Below the pieces are notes generated by a model, which made no database searches, was not told the DNA's origin, and saw nothing but the letters and a program-made list of their open reading frames with translations. Made by a program: the position numbers and the translations under genes. Positions 1 to 9,094 of a stretch of 48,703 nt of DNA are shown here, piece by piece. Source of the DNA: Verrucomicrobia bacterium Opi.OSU.00C (GTDB lineage: Bacteria > Verrucomicrobiota > Verrucomicrobiia > Opitutales > PNEW01); NCBI GenBank assembly GCA_002922725.1, contig PNEW01000005.1:1-48703 (forward strand), written 5' to 3'. How positions within the stretch are numbered: position 1 is the first letter of the stretch; every line of letters starts with the position of its first letter.

Positions 1-1
1 T

Positions 2-1894
2 AAAGAGGTCATTGTCGAAATGGAGGACTTACTTATTACCGGTTCAAGAATCAAAAGTATCCACCTTGAAACTGCTGTTCCACTCCTGACCGTAAACCGA
101 GAAGAGATTAGTCTTACCCAAGCCCCACAAATTTCAGACCTTATCCGTCAGCTACCGGTTACTGCTGGAACATCTGAAGCAGATCAGTCGGGTTCTTTTG
201 CCGGTGATGGCTCCCAAGCTAATTTACGTGGAACTGGAGTTGGGGGGACACTGGTATTGCTTAATGGACGCAGGTTAGCTCCTTATGCCTTTTCTACAGG
301 GAGGGGTGTCAATTTTGTAGACTTAAATGCCATCCCTGTTGGAGCACTTGAAAAAATTGAAATATTGAAAGAAGGAGGTTCAGCTATTTATGGTTCTGAT
401 GCACACGCCGGAGTTATAAATTTTATTCTACGTAAAGATTTCAAAGGGGCCGAAGTACAAACCACCTATGGTAATACTACACGAGGTGACGACTTCTCAA
501 ATACTAAAGTTAATATAGCCTGGGGCGAAAGCTCTCCAAATTCTAACCTCGCCGTGTTTATCAATTATCTTAACCGAAATTCGATCAGATTAAGTGACCG
601 CTCATTCTCAGCAAGTGCGGATCACTCAGACAAGGGTGGGTTCGATTTACGCGATTGGGCTTCTTACCCAGGAATATTCTCATTCACCTCCGAAAACGAT
701 ACCTTTTTTTTTATCGGCGATGGATTCTCTAAAACCGCAGAAAAATATGCCCGCTTTAATTACAATAAATTCAAAACAGCAATAAGCGCTGCCGAAAGAC
801 GCGGGGTCACTCTGATTGGAAACTATAGGTTAAGCGATAACATTGAATTTTTTACAGAGTTTAGTTATCAGAAAAATAAGTCAGAATCCCAATTTGCACC
901 TTCTGCCCTAGACCGTGGGTTTACTATTCCTTCAACAAACCCCTATAACCCGACGGTCAATATAGTTGCTGGGGGATTAGATTTAACTGAAGTTTTATTA
1001 CGTCCTACAGATACTGGACCTCGTCTATTTGAAATCGATTCTGAATCGTTACGCGTGGTAACAGGTCTCAATGGTCAAATCGGGACAGCAACTCAATGGG
1101 AAATTGCTTATCTAGAGACTCAGAGCGAAGTCAATAATCTATCGACAAATTTGATACGGGTTGACTTGTTTCAGAAAGCTTTAAATGCAACGGGATCTGA
1201 TGTGCTCAATCCCTTTGCTTCAGGTCCAGGTGAAGACAACAATGAAGAAATCTATAACCGCATAACTACAGATGACATCCGCTATGGCAAAAGGGAATTT
1301 AACCAATTTAGCGGAGGAATCAGTACGGCACTTTTTGAATTAAGTGCCGGTAGAGTACTAGGTTATTTGGGTGGTGAGTATCGTGAGGAGTCGATGGTTA
1401 GAAACCAATCTGATCTCGCAGAAAATTTTCTATTATTTGGTTCAGGAGGCACATCCGCAAAGGGAAATCGAAAAATTAGTGCTATATATGGGGAGCTTGC
1501 AATTCCTTTAACTTCCTGGTTGGAAAGTCATTTTGCTTTGCGTCGTGAAGATTACAATGACTTTGGTAATTCAATAAATCCCAAAATAGGTTTAAATTTC
1601 CATCCGTCTTCAAAATTACTGGTACGTGCATCCTATTCGGAAGGATTTCAAGCACCTTCTTTGGAGCAAGCTTTTGGTGGTACAACTCGCGGCTTCATTG
1701 TAGAACGCGACCTTTTACGATATAGTCTGACCTATAATCAAGAAAAAGAGATGCCCTTCCCCTTTGATGACTTCAGGTCACGAGATATTCGAACGACCGG
1801 AAACCCGAATCTTGAACCAGAAAAATCACAATATTTTAACATCGGGACCGTATATAACTCAGAAAAAAATAAAAGATTTAACCATCGGCCTTAA
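2..1894 (+). CDS. TonB-dependent outer-membrane receptor, N-terminal part (5' cut by window edge, 3' frameshifted)
   Basis: This is the plug and first part of the beta-barrel of an outer-membrane active transporter that imports ligands using TonB/ExbBD energy. The reading frame is open upstream of the first in-frame ATG (position 20): codons from position 2 read KEVIVEMED. The real start, signal peptide and TonB box therefore lie before the window. The plug domain follows (TGSRIK, then NLRGTGVGGTLVLLNGRR and EILKEGGSAIYGSDAHAGVINFI), typical of the RagA/Opitutae-type receptors. Barrel segments fill the rest. The frame ends prematurely just after GNPNLEPEKS, a motif that normally lies well inside the barrel. 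The missing C-terminus continues in the next frame from an A7 run at 1863-1869, so this is one gene with a +1 frameshift. The ligand cannot be told. The peptidase gene directly downstream suggests a peptide-containing substrate, but that is inference. Confidence 0.88.
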   Translation, partial: KEVIVEMEDLLITGSRIKSIHLETAVPLLTVNREEISLTQAPQISDLIRQLPVTAGTSEADQSGSFAGDGSQANLRGTGVGGTLVLLNGRRLAPYAFSTGRGVNFVDLNAIPVGALEKIEILKEGGSAIYGSDAHAGVINFILRKDFKGAEVQTTYGNTTRGDDFSNTKVNIAWGESSPNSNLAVFINYLNRNSIRLSDRSFSASADHSDKGGFDLRDWASYPGIFSFTSENDTFFFIGDGFSKTAEKYARFNYNKFKTAISAAERRGVTLIGNYRLSDNIEFFTEFSYQKNKSESQFAPSALDRGFTIPSTNPYNPTVNIVAGGLDLTEVLLRPTDTGPRLFEIDSESLRVVTGLNGQIGTATQWEIAYLETQSEVNNLSTNLIRVDLFQKALNATGSDVLNPFASGPGEDNNEEIYNRITTDDIRYGKREFNQFSGGISTALFELSAGRVLGYLGGEYREESMVRNQSDLAENFLLFGSGGTSAKGNRKISAIYGELAIPLTSWLESHFALRREDYNDFGNSINPKIGLNFHPSSKLLVRASYSEGFQAPSLEQAFGGTTRGFIVERDLLRYSLTYNQEKEMPFPFDDFRSRDIRTTGNPNLEPEKSQYFNIGTVYNSEKNKRFNHRP

Positions 1895-2579
1895 TTTTTG
1901 GCGATTAGAAATTGAGAATATAATTAGTACCAGAAATCCACTTAACCTACTTACACAAGAAATAAATTTATATAATAAAGACCCTTTTACTTTTTTAACT
2001 ATGGACCCTGAAGCTCGTGGGAAAACAACCAGAATTTATAGAAAACCGAATACAGTGCATCGCGGCTTAACCGTTCCTGGTCACATTGACTTTATCCTTA
2101 ACGAACAGAGGAATTTTCAAGTGATAGATCTTCAGGGGCTCGACTTTGAGTTATTTTATCACTACCGCACACAAACACAGGGCGATTTCTGGTTGCGAAG
2201 TTACACCGTCTTTTTTGACCAGTTCATCAGTGATGGTTTTAATCTAACTGGTTTCAGAGGAGTACCTAAATATCAAACGCGTAACTCTGTACAATGGGTC
2301 AGCAGTAATCGTGATTTCTCTGCGTTTCTTACTGCCAATTATTCATCGGGATACAAGACAATATATCTTGGAGTCCCACAAGTGGGCAGTTTCATGAACA
2401 TTGATTTAAATCTTACTTATTCAGGTTTTTGGGGTATGGACATCACGCTTGGTTCCCGTAATTTATTTGATCGAGATCCTCCTGCTTATGTAACTCAATC
2501 GGAAGGTTATGATGACAATAACGGCGCGCACAATCCTTACGGTCGTATGGTCTTTTTATCGTTAAAGAAAGTATTCTGA
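1863..2579 (+). CDS. TonB-dependent receptor, C-terminal barrel part (continuation after frameshift)
   Basis: This is the second half of the receptor above in the +1 frame. Protein similarity flows from ...NIGTVYNSEK in the first frame to IKDLTIGLNFWRLEIENII here, with the switch inside A7 at 1863-1869. Removing one A would restore a single frame. The segment carries late-barrel strand patterns (NSVQWVSSNRDFSAFLTANY, MDITLGSRNLFDRDPP, the usual penultimate TonB receptor signature). It ends in a terminal phenylalanine (VFLSLKKVF), the aromatic C-terminus that BAM recognises in outer-membrane proteins. The intact terminus argues that the barrel was functional until recently, or that the shift is a sequencing error. 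The ORF-track start at 1764 is not a likely translation start, because it overlaps the first frame out of phase. Confidence 0.85.
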   Translation, partial: KKIKDLTIGLNFWRLEIENIISTRNPLNLLTQEINLYNKDPFTFLTMDPEARGKTTRIYRKPNTVHRGLTVPGHIDFILNEQRNFQVIDLQGLDFELFYHYRTQTQGDFWLRSYTVFFDQFISDGFNLTGFRGVPKYQTRNSVQWVSSNRDFSAFLTANYSSGYKTIYLGVPQVGSFMNIDLNLTYSGFWGMDITLGSRNLFDRDPPAYVTQSEGYDDNNGAHNPYGRMVFLSLKKVF

Positions 2580-2582
2580 CCG

Positions 2583-4538
2583 ATGAGAAACTGGATAACA
2601 AAATCTTTCAGTTTTATATTAGGGATCATGTGGATCCAACTTTCGGCTAGTGATATCCCAGTTGAGTCATTTTTTAAAAGCACTGGATTTGCCAAGTTTC
2701 GCGTTTCTCCAAATGGAAAATACTTGTCTGCATTGGCAGACTGGAAAGGTGCGAGAAACCTTTATGTTATAGATTTGAATACCCGCATTCCGACAAGAGT
2801 AACAGCAATTAAAAGTCAAATGATCAAAGATTATTTTTGGGGGAATAATGATCGACTAGTTTTCACTATGGATTTCAATGGTAATGAATCTTGGGGCCTA
2901 TTTGCTGTTGATCGTGATGGAGGGCACCCCAGAACGCTGGTCCCACCACTTAAATCTACCGGAAGTCGTGTATTTCGCTACACCTGGCCTTTAGATCTTC
3001 TCAACAAGTCTCGTGATGAAATCCTTGTCGTGAGCAACAAAAGAAATGTCGATTATCCTGACGTTTATCGCCTGAATATTAATAATGGGGGACAAGTTAT
3101 CAGTGTTGCGAATCCTGGTACTTTCACAAAATGGTTTACTGATCAAAGCGGCAATGTTCGCCTCGCCGAAGCAAAAGACATTGATGGAAATACAAGCTAC
3201 CACTACCAAGAAAAAGAAGGTACAAAATGGGATCGCATCGCCAATTTTTCATTTAAACAAAAAAAATGGTCTCCCGCTGGGCCTCAGAATAGGGAATACT
3301 TTAAAAATCTAACCCCACCTCAGCAGCCTTTTGGCTATGATCACAACATACTTTATATTTCGAGCGATATTGATCGTGAGGTAACCGCCTTATATGAGTT
3401 TAATTTAAAAACACGTAAACAAGGAAGAATGATCTATGAATGCCAGTCGAATGATGTTTCTCACTTAATTTTGTCCGATTATATCCGGAAACCCATTGGT
3501 GTCTATTTTGAAACAGATAAGTTCCAATCTTATTGGTTTCATGAAGAAAAAAAGATGATTCAGGAATTTTTGGATAAAAAATTCCCTGGGTTAATCAGTG
3601 TTATCACCAATGTAAGTGATGATCATTCACGTCTTGTAATTGCCAGTTATAGTGACCGTCACCCAATTATTTATTCGCTACTCAGTATCACAGAAGGGAG
3701 GTTGGAATTTGAAATCTTGGCCGATAATGGTATTATTGAGCCGACACGCTTAAGTGAAGTAAAGCCTATTGTATTTAAAGCCCGAGATGGTGTCACTTTG
3801 CATGGTTATTTGACATTGCCTAATAATAAAAAACATAAAGATCTCCCAATGATTGTACATCCACATGGAGGCCCCTGGCTAAGAGATTCTTGGAGGTATA
3901 ACCCAGAAGTTCAGTTCCTTGCCAGCCGAGGTTTTGTTGTTTTACAAATTAATTTTCGTTCCTCCCAGAGCTATGGACGTAAATTCCTTCATGCTGGTGA
4001 TAAGCTTTGGGGAACAAAGATGCAAACAGATTTAGTAGACGGAATCAATTGGATACTAGATCAGGGTCTCGTTGACCGAAAACGTATTGGTATCTATGGG
4101 TCTAGCTATGGTGGTTATGCTACCATGGCTCAATTGGTTTTTTACCCTGAACTTTATCAATTTGGTATTACTGCTTTTGGCCCAATAGATTTAATCAGTC
4201 TCATCAATTGGCGTAAAAAATTAAGGCAAAAAATTGCGTATGCTTATTACACAAAAACAATTGGAGACCCTAGAGTAGATAAAGAAATGCTTAATGCATA
4301 CTCCCCTATCAATTACTTAAATCGTATTCAAGCCCCTGTATTTATCGTCCATGGAACTCGAGATCCTAGGGTACCCATTGCTCAAGCAAAGAGGCTACGC
4401 GCAGGGTTAATCAAAGAAAATAAGGATTACACATGGCTGATTAAGAAGGATGAAGGTCATGGTTTCCGTAAAACTGAAAATAAAATTGAACTTTACTCCA
4501 AGATAGATGAGTTTCTCCAACCATATCGCACCTATTGA
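2583..4538 (+). CDS. Exported S9-family prolyl-oligopeptidase-like serine peptidase
   Basis: This 651-aa protein has a signal peptide (about residues 1-22, MRNWITKSFSFILGIMWIQLSA). Residues ~30-370 form a beta-propeller-like N-terminal domain, and ~395-650 form an alpha/beta-hydrolase domain. The catalytic triad is readable: Ser508 in GSSYGG, Asp594 in HGTRDPRVP and His626 in DEGHGF. The family (dipeptidyl-peptidase IV / acylaminoacyl-peptidase relatives) cleaves short peptides. The leader suggests periplasmic activity. It starts 3 nt after the TonB receptor stop, so the two are almost certainly cotranscribed and probably translationally coupled. The likely arrangement is that the receptor brings an oligopeptide or peptide-conjugate into the periplasm and this enzyme trims it. 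Substrate specificity beyond S9 is not readable. Confidence 0.92.
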   Translation: MRNWITKSFSFILGIMWIQLSASDIPVESFFKSTGFAKFRVSPNGKYLSALADWKGARNLYVIDLNTRIPTRVTAIKSQMIKDYFWGNNDRLVFTMDFNGNESWGLFAVDRDGGHPRTLVPPLKSTGSRVFRYTWPLDLLNKSRDEILVVSNKRNVDYPDVYRLNINNGGQVISVANPGTFTKWFTDQSGNVRLAEAKDIDGNTSYHYQEKEGTKWDRIANFSFKQKKWSPAGPQNREYFKNLTPPQQPFGYDHNILYISSDIDREVTALYEFNLKTRKQGRMIYECQSNDVSHLILSDYIRKPIGVYFETDKFQSYWFHEEKKMIQEFLDKKFPGLISVITNVSDDHSRLVIASYSDRHPIIYSLLSITEGRLEFEILADNGIIEPTRLSEVKPIVFKARDGVTLHGYLTLPNNKKHKDLPMIVHPHGGPWLRDSWRYNPEVQFLASRGFVVLQINFRSSQSYGRKFLHAGDKLWGTKMQTDLVDGINWILDQGLVDRKRIGIYGSSYGGYATMAQLVFYPELYQFGITAFGPIDLISLINWRKKLRQKIAYAYYTKTIGDPRVDKEMLNAYSPINYLNRIQAPVFIVHGTRDPRVPIAQAKRLRAGLIKENKDYTWLIKKDEGHGFRKTENKIELYSKIDEFLQPYRTY

Positions 4539-4774
4539 AATGGATAGTTCTATCTGATTTTATCATCGTCTATCCCTTCATCTTTGAGTGGTTAAGAGTT
4601 CCATTCATTTTTATTAGTAGAATTTTTTATTTTATAATTACTGCTTTTTATAACCAAACTCTGTAATAAGGTCAAAATGGTAAATGCAAATAAAAATTAG
4701 AAATCTAATGTTCCCTCTATCTTAATTCTTTATTTTATAAAACTACCTTTATACTATTCGATTTTAAAATTTAT

Positions 4775-5554
4775 ATGGAATTATCCTGTTGTATATGGGC
4801 CTTAAGTGGGTCAGTAAAAAAAATATTACCTCAGATAGCCAATGTGGGGTTTAAGTATATAGATATTCAACCCTTTGTTTTTGCTCATGATGACATCCAA
4901 ACATATATGCACCATTTCAATTTACAAGTTTCTTGTCTTGCCACCTCTTTCGGCATCCCAGAAGGTCTAGCGCTCGACAGTGAAAATGAACTTTTAACTG
5001 CCCATGCATTAAACTACACCAAAAAAGCACTTACATATGGGAAACATCTTGGTGCTAAAGTTGCTTATCTTGTTCCAGGTACAGATGGGAGTCCAAAGGC
5101 TCTTTCTCGCTACATGCGTTCATTTACCAGCCTTGCTGATCAGGCTTCTAAACTCGGAATAAAACTTTGCGTCGAACATTTTCCTGGCAGTGCATTTCCA
5201 ACCGTTTCTTCAACCCTCAACTTTATACAGGCTGTCGATCATCCTAACCTTTATCTACTGCTCGATATAGGACATATACAAATCTCTAAAGAAGACCCGG
5301 TAGAAGCCATCTCATCTGCAGGGCCCAAACTTGGTTATGTCCATCTGGACGACAACGACGGGCAAAATGATTTACATTGGTCTCTGACCAACGGAGTCCA
5401 GACTGAGAACTCTCTTCGCCAGATATTTGAGGCACTTAAAAAAATTCAATATAATGGACATGTCAGCTTGGAATTGAGCGCGAACCTAACCAATCCTCTC
5501 GAAGCACTAATATGCAGCCGAGAATTAGTCCTAAATATAATATCAATAAGTTAG
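4775..5554 (+). CDS. Sugar phosphate isomerase/epimerase-like TIM barrel (xylose isomerase-like, AP endonuclease 2 fold)
   Basis: This 259-aa TIM-barrel protein of the xylose-isomerase-like superfamily includes 3-keto-sugar epimerases, hydroxypyruvate isomerase, inosose dehydratase and 5-keto-gluconate epimerase. The expected divalent-metal tetrad is visible: Glu134 (CVEHFPG), Asp164 (LLDIGHI), His190 (YVHLDD) and Glu233 (SLELSA), with His167 and His201 as extra active-site histidines. There is no signal peptide, so it is cytosolic. Its own 236-bp leader separates it from the peptidase gene, and it is followed by a 388-bp gap, so it may be monocistronic. It precedes a lactonase/symporter/lyase run on the same strand, which points to sugar or sugar-acid catabolism. 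The exact substrate cannot be assigned. Confidence 0.85.
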   Translation: MELSCCIWALSGSVKKILPQIANVGFKYIDIQPFVFAHDDIQTYMHHFNLQVSCLATSFGIPEGLALDSENELLTAHALNYTKKALTYGKHLGAKVAYLVPGTDGSPKALSRYMRSFTSLADQASKLGIKLCVEHFPGSAFPTVSSTLNFIQAVDHPNLYLLLDIGHIQISKEDPVEAISSAGPKLGYVHLDDNDGQNDLHWSLTNGVQTENSLRQIFEALKKIQYNGHVSLELSANLTNPLEALICSRELVLNIISIS

Positions 5555-5942
5555 TATACCTTGGGTAACGTTTATTAAAATCTTATTCTCTTCCCACCAG
5601 GTCCATACGTGTCTTAAGATATTAGCTAGCTAAAAATTCCGCCAACAGCAGGAACTCAAGGAAAACTCTATTTACTTTCATAGAGAATTTACTGCCCGAC
5701 TTAAGATCAATAACTCAATTTTATGCGTAAAAGAGCTATGCATATGTAATTTTCTCTTTCCTATTATATAAACTCTCTTATTTTAGATAATCACTTAATA
5801 ATACATTTGATTACTATTTACCCATTAAGGTAAATAGTAAATTTATAAGAAATAGATTAAGGAAAAATGATAGAAAATCATCAAAATAGTGAAGTTAAAA
5901 TCATATCTTTAAATACCAAACCTAATAAATAAGGCGATATTT
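5555..5942. other. 388-bp intergenic region with a 12-bp inverted repeat
   Basis: This is AT-rich non-coding DNA between the isomerase and the lactonase. No ORF or RNA gene is apparent. It contains the perfect inverted repeat annotated separately and a weaker CTCTAT...ATAGAG hairpin near 5668-5687. It probably holds the promoter of the downstream lactonase-symporter run, but I see no convincing -35/-10 pair. Confidence 0.5.
5811..5840. repeat. Perfect 12-bp inverted repeat (6-nt loop)
   Basis: TTACTATTTACC and GGTAAATAGTAA are exact reverse complements separated by CATTAA. It lies about 100 bp upstream of the lactonase start. No T-run follows, so an intrinsic terminator is less likely than an operator for an unlinked regulator or an mRNA leader hairpin. 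Function is inference only. Confidence 0.5.
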
Positions 5943-7004
5943 ATGAATAAAATTAATCCCTTATCTAGCACATATAACATTACACTATATGGACTTCTAT
6001 TTCTCACATTATTCCTTATTCACATCGAGTATGGTATCGCTGGAGGAAAACCAAAAGGTGACCCGTCTATCCTGTCTGCTGAAGCTGAATTAGAGCTATT
6101 ATTTAACGGTGCCTTTTTTGCTGAAGGCCCCGCAGTCGCACCCGACGGTTCTGTCTATTTCAGCGATATTACTTTTACTAAAGGATCTAATATGCAGGCA
6201 GGGCGCATCTGGAATTACAATCCTCATAATGGCATCACAAAGGTTTTCCGCTCACCTAGTGGGATGTCCAATGGAATTAAATTTGATGCCCATGGAAGGA
6301 TGATTGTCGCAGAAGGAGCAGATTATGGCGGTCGCCGTGTAACGCGTACCGATTTGACTACAGGAAAGACTGAAATCATTGCTGGCTTATATAAGTATAG
6401 ACCTTTCAATTCACCCAATGATATCGCGATCGATGAAAAAGAACGTATATATTTTAGCGACCCACGATATATTGGACATGAGCCCATTGATCAACCAATC
6501 ATGGGAGTCTATCGCATCGATCCGGATGGAGGGATACAATTAATTGTAACGGATGCAGGTAAACCAAATGGCATCGCAATTTCCCCTGATCAAAAATCAC
6601 TCTATGTAGTGAGCAATGATAATGGCTCACTTGGTTTGGATCGCCTGCCTGAAGGTACCCTTTATCATAAAGGACGCATGGCCCTCTTAGCTTATGATCT
6701 TACTGAAGACGGTACGGCTTCCTTCAGAGAAACCCTGGTCGATTACGCTCCACAAGACGGACCAGATGGTCTTACCGTCGATATTGAAGGTAACCTTTAT
6801 GTTGCAGTACGTGATTTAACAAGATATGGAATCTATGTCTATACACCCACAGGTGTAGAATTAGCATACATACCAACACCCAAGGTACCGACTAATGTTG
6901 GATTTGGTAGGGAACAGGAAGGCAACACACTTTATATTACGGCTGAATCAGATCTCTACCGAATAAAGGTGAAAAAGAAAGGTTATCAACTTCCTTTCCG
7001 GTAA
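5943..7004 (+). CDS. SMP-30/gluconolactonase/LRE family lactonase with N-terminal signal/anchor
   Basis: This 353-aa six-bladed beta-propeller lactonase opens sugar lactones to sugar acids using a bound divalent metal. Metal-site residues expected for the family are visible: Glu61 (FFAEGPAVAPDG), Asn159 (NSPNDIAID), Asn209 (GKPNGIAIS) and Asp275 (DGPDGLTVD). The N-terminus (hydrophobic stretch ~15-28 followed by YGIAGG) looks like a signal peptide or membrane anchor, so the lactone is probably met in the periplasm. A weak AAGG lies just upstream of the ATG. It heads a co-directional run with a symporter 83 bp downstream, which suggests the hydrolysed product is imported. Gluconolactonase proper is only one possibility within this broad family. 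Confidence 0.87.
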   Translation: MNKINPLSSTYNITLYGLLFLTLFLIHIEYGIAGGKPKGDPSILSAEAELELLFNGAFFAEGPAVAPDGSVYFSDITFTKGSNMQAGRIWNYNPHNGITKVFRSPSGMSNGIKFDAHGRMIVAEGADYGGRRVTRTDLTTGKTEIIAGLYKYRPFNSPNDIAIDEKERIYFSDPRYIGHEPIDQPIMGVYRIDPDGGIQLIVTDAGKPNGIAISPDQKSLYVVSNDNGSLGLDRLPEGTLYHKGRMALLAYDLTEDGTASFRETLVDYAPQDGPDGLTVDIEGNLYVAVRDLTRYGIYVYTPTGVELAYIPTPKVPTNVGFGREQEGNTLYITAESDLYRIKVKKKGYQLPFR

Positions 7005-7087
7005 GGTACAATTATAACAATCAAATAAGATCCTATCTCTTGGGAAGTGAGTTAAATATTTAATTATGGGCAATAAAGGACCGTGAT

Positions 7088-8794
7088 ATGACTTTTGTTG
7101 ATTGGTTGCTTATCCTCGTAATCAATGGTGGTATCGTTCTTTACGGAATCCTTGTATACAAGGCTCAAGGTCAAAGTTTTGACTGGTATCTTGCCGCAAG
7201 ATCAATGCCCTGGTGGGTTATTGGTTTATCCGCTTTTGGAACGGCGGTTGATAGTGGCGATTATGTTTCTATAGTCGGTGGTTCCTATGAATTAGGTTTT
7301 TCCCAATTATCCTCCTGGTGGTTGGGTATAGCAGTTGGATGGATCGTCCTTAGTTTTTTTGTGATCGTTCCGATGTACCGCTCTGGTGTTTTTACTAATG
7401 CTGAATGGCTTGAATTTAGGTTTGGACCAAGTACCCGTGTCATTGCCGTCCTTATAAACATACAATCCCGCACCAATGTTCTGGGTAATATATATTTCTC
7501 TCTTTATCTCGTCTTGAAGATCGTTGCGGATATTGGCCCAGGATGGAGTTGGATGATTGTTGTGGGTATTGCTATAACATCTGCTCTCTACATAGTCCGT
7601 GGGGGATTAAAAGCAGGAGTATTTACCGATGCTTTACAGAGTATAATTATGATTGTGGCCGCCTTTGTTTTATGGGGGGTTGCCTGGGTAAAAGGTGGGG
7701 GATGGAGGGGGCTTAATGAAAGACTCGTTGCTATTGATCCCGAATTAGCGGACTCTTTACTCCATGTTGGAGGTTATTCTCCCAATGGTGTTCCTGCAAT
7801 AGTCGTAATCTTTGGATTCATAGTTGTCTTAACAACCTATGCCGTGATTAACCAGTACGAAGCTATACGTTTTCTTGGGGCTAAATCGGAATGGGACTTC
7901 AAGATGGCCGCACTAGTAGCGAGTATAGCAACCGCTATATGCCTTTGGTTTAATGTGAGCCTCGGACCCCTGGCGCACGCCGATTTTCCCGGTCTTAAAA
8001 CCGTAGATGCAGCCTACCCTTTAATGATCGCCAAATACCTACCACCTGGACTTATTGGTCTAGTCGTAGCTGGACTTGTAGCGGCAGCCTATTCTACTTT
8101 TGACTCCGTTGCAATTGGTATATCTAGTCTATTTGTACGAGATATCTACGCCCGATTTATTGTAAGAAAAGCCGATGACGCCCACTATACTCTTGTCGGT
8201 CGAATTTCTGTTCCTTTTATTATCGCATTTGGATTTATCTATATTCCATTCATTCAAGAAGGCATGTTGCTTTTTTTTCTAAGGTTAGCTGGTGCTATCG
8301 CAGTTCCCCTTATGACTATTATTCTGATGGGCGTATTTACCCGCGTTCACCGATGTACTGGAATTATTGGTCTAATTGTTGGCCTGACTTATGGAATACT
8401 TGCAATTACTGCTGATGCTAACAAATGGGGATGGCCGATATGGATTACACATACCTGGTGGACTTATTTGTGGAATATATTATTGCCCGCAATAACAATG
8501 CTTTTCGTTTCGAGAGTAATCAGTAGCGTTCACGGACCAATGAAAGAAACAGAGTATAAAGGACTAGTTTACGAGAGACATACCGTTTCCACGGAATTAA
8601 GGGAACTAATGGGCCACCGCTTAAAAGCATTAGAAGGTACTTGGTTACAAAAGACATTGATCAAAGCACCTATCAATCCTGAGTATCCCTTTAAAATTCC
8701 GCCTGAAGGGTTATCTTGGTATAAACGCCCTGGGTTATTAGCGATATTTTACCTCATGATTGTCTGTTATTTGCTTTTTATTTTACTATGGTAA
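7088..8794 (+). CDS. Sodium:solute symporter (SSS family)
   Basis: This 568-aa polytopic inner-membrane transporter has about 13 hydrophobic segments in the SSS/LeuT arrangement. The early SSS signature is recognisable (SFDWYLAARSMPWWVIGLSAFGTAVDSGDY). Further landmarks are GGLKAGVFTDALQSIIM and GLVAAAYSTFDSVAIGISSLFVRDIYAR, the late motif with conserved Ser/Thr residues that help bind Na+ in this family. An AAAGGA ribosome-binding site at 7075-7080 fixes the ATG start. It imports an organic solute with Na+, and the substrate is not readable from sequence. Placement between a lactonase and a hydrolase/lyase/creatininase run suggests uptake of the cluster's sugar acid or amide substrate. A small two-helix protein follows 51 bp downstream. 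Confidence 0.93.
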   Translation: MTFVDWLLILVINGGIVLYGILVYKAQGQSFDWYLAARSMPWWVIGLSAFGTAVDSGDYVSIVGGSYELGFSQLSSWWLGIAVGWIVLSFFVIVPMYRSGVFTNAEWLEFRFGPSTRVIAVLINIQSRTNVLGNIYFSLYLVLKIVADIGPGWSWMIVVGIAITSALYIVRGGLKAGVFTDALQSIIMIVAAFVLWGVAWVKGGGWRGLNERLVAIDPELADSLLHVGGYSPNGVPAIVVIFGFIVVLTTYAVINQYEAIRFLGAKSEWDFKMAALVASIATAICLWFNVSLGPLAHADFPGLKTVDAAYPLMIAKYLPPGLIGLVVAGLVAAAYSTFDSVAIGISSLFVRDIYARFIVRKADDAHYTLVGRISVPFIIAFGFIYIPFIQEGMLLFFLRLAGAIAVPLMTIILMGVFTRVHRCTGIIGLIVGLTYGILAITADANKWGWPIWITHTWWTYLWNILLPAITMLFVSRVISSVHGPMKETEYKGLVYERHTVSTELRELMGHRLKALEGTWLQKTLIKAPINPEYPFKIPPEGLSWYKRPGLLAIFYLMIVCYLLFILLW

Positions 8795-8845
8795 TATTTG
8801 CGACTAAGTATGTTCCCTCGGTGGGGGAAAACTTCAGTTATTATT

Positions 8846-9034
8846 ATGAGAAAAAAAAATAATACTATTTCGCTGGAATTAATATATTCAGCGGTAATCC
8901 TGCTATTAGTTGCTATTTTGTTGATGGCATCAAACCTATACACCACTGATTTATGGTTAGTAAAAACAGCGATTGCTTTCGTGCTTTTAATCGTCAGTGG
9001 CATCCTAGGAAAAAACTATTTGGCACAACGGTAA
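8846..9034 (+). CDS. Small two-helix membrane protein next to the symporter
   Basis: This is a 62-aa protein if started at the ATG at 8846 (MRKKNNTISLELIYS). The ORF track uses a TTG at 8798, and another ATG lies at 8810. Two hydrophobic segments (SAVILLLVAILLMAS and TAIAFVLLIVSGILG) are separated by a short TDLWLVK loop, with basic residues at both ends. I do not recognise a family. The immediate position after an SSS symporter, before the next catabolic gene, suggests an accessory subunit or stabiliser of the transporter. Small companion proteins are known for some SSS members, but that link is inference here. The start choice is uncertain. Confidence 0.6.
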   Translation: MRKKNNTISLELIYSAVILLLVAILLMASNLYTTDLWLVKTAIAFVLLIVSGILGKNYLAQR

Positions 9035-9065
9035 AATGAATTTTTTCAATTTTAAGCACCCAATT

Positions 9066-9083
9066 GAGTATTTAAGCATACTC
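9066..9083 (+). promoter_or_regulatory. Short hairpin in the leader of the CocE-type hydrolase gene
   Basis: GAGTAT-TTAAGC-ATACTC forms a 6-bp stem with a 6-nt loop, ending 11 nt before the hydrolase ATG, where a ribosome-binding site would be expected. No clear Shine-Dalgarno is seen. It might modulate initiation or be chance in AT-rich DNA. Confidence 0.22.
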
Positions 9084-9094
9084 GGTACAACACA

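Noticed and set aside
1863-1869. Programmed ribosomal frameshift in the TonB receptor
   Set aside because: A-run frameshifts of the same type recur in unrelated genes, and no stimulatory stem or Shine-Dalgarno-like element is evident, so slippage, decay or error are better explanations.
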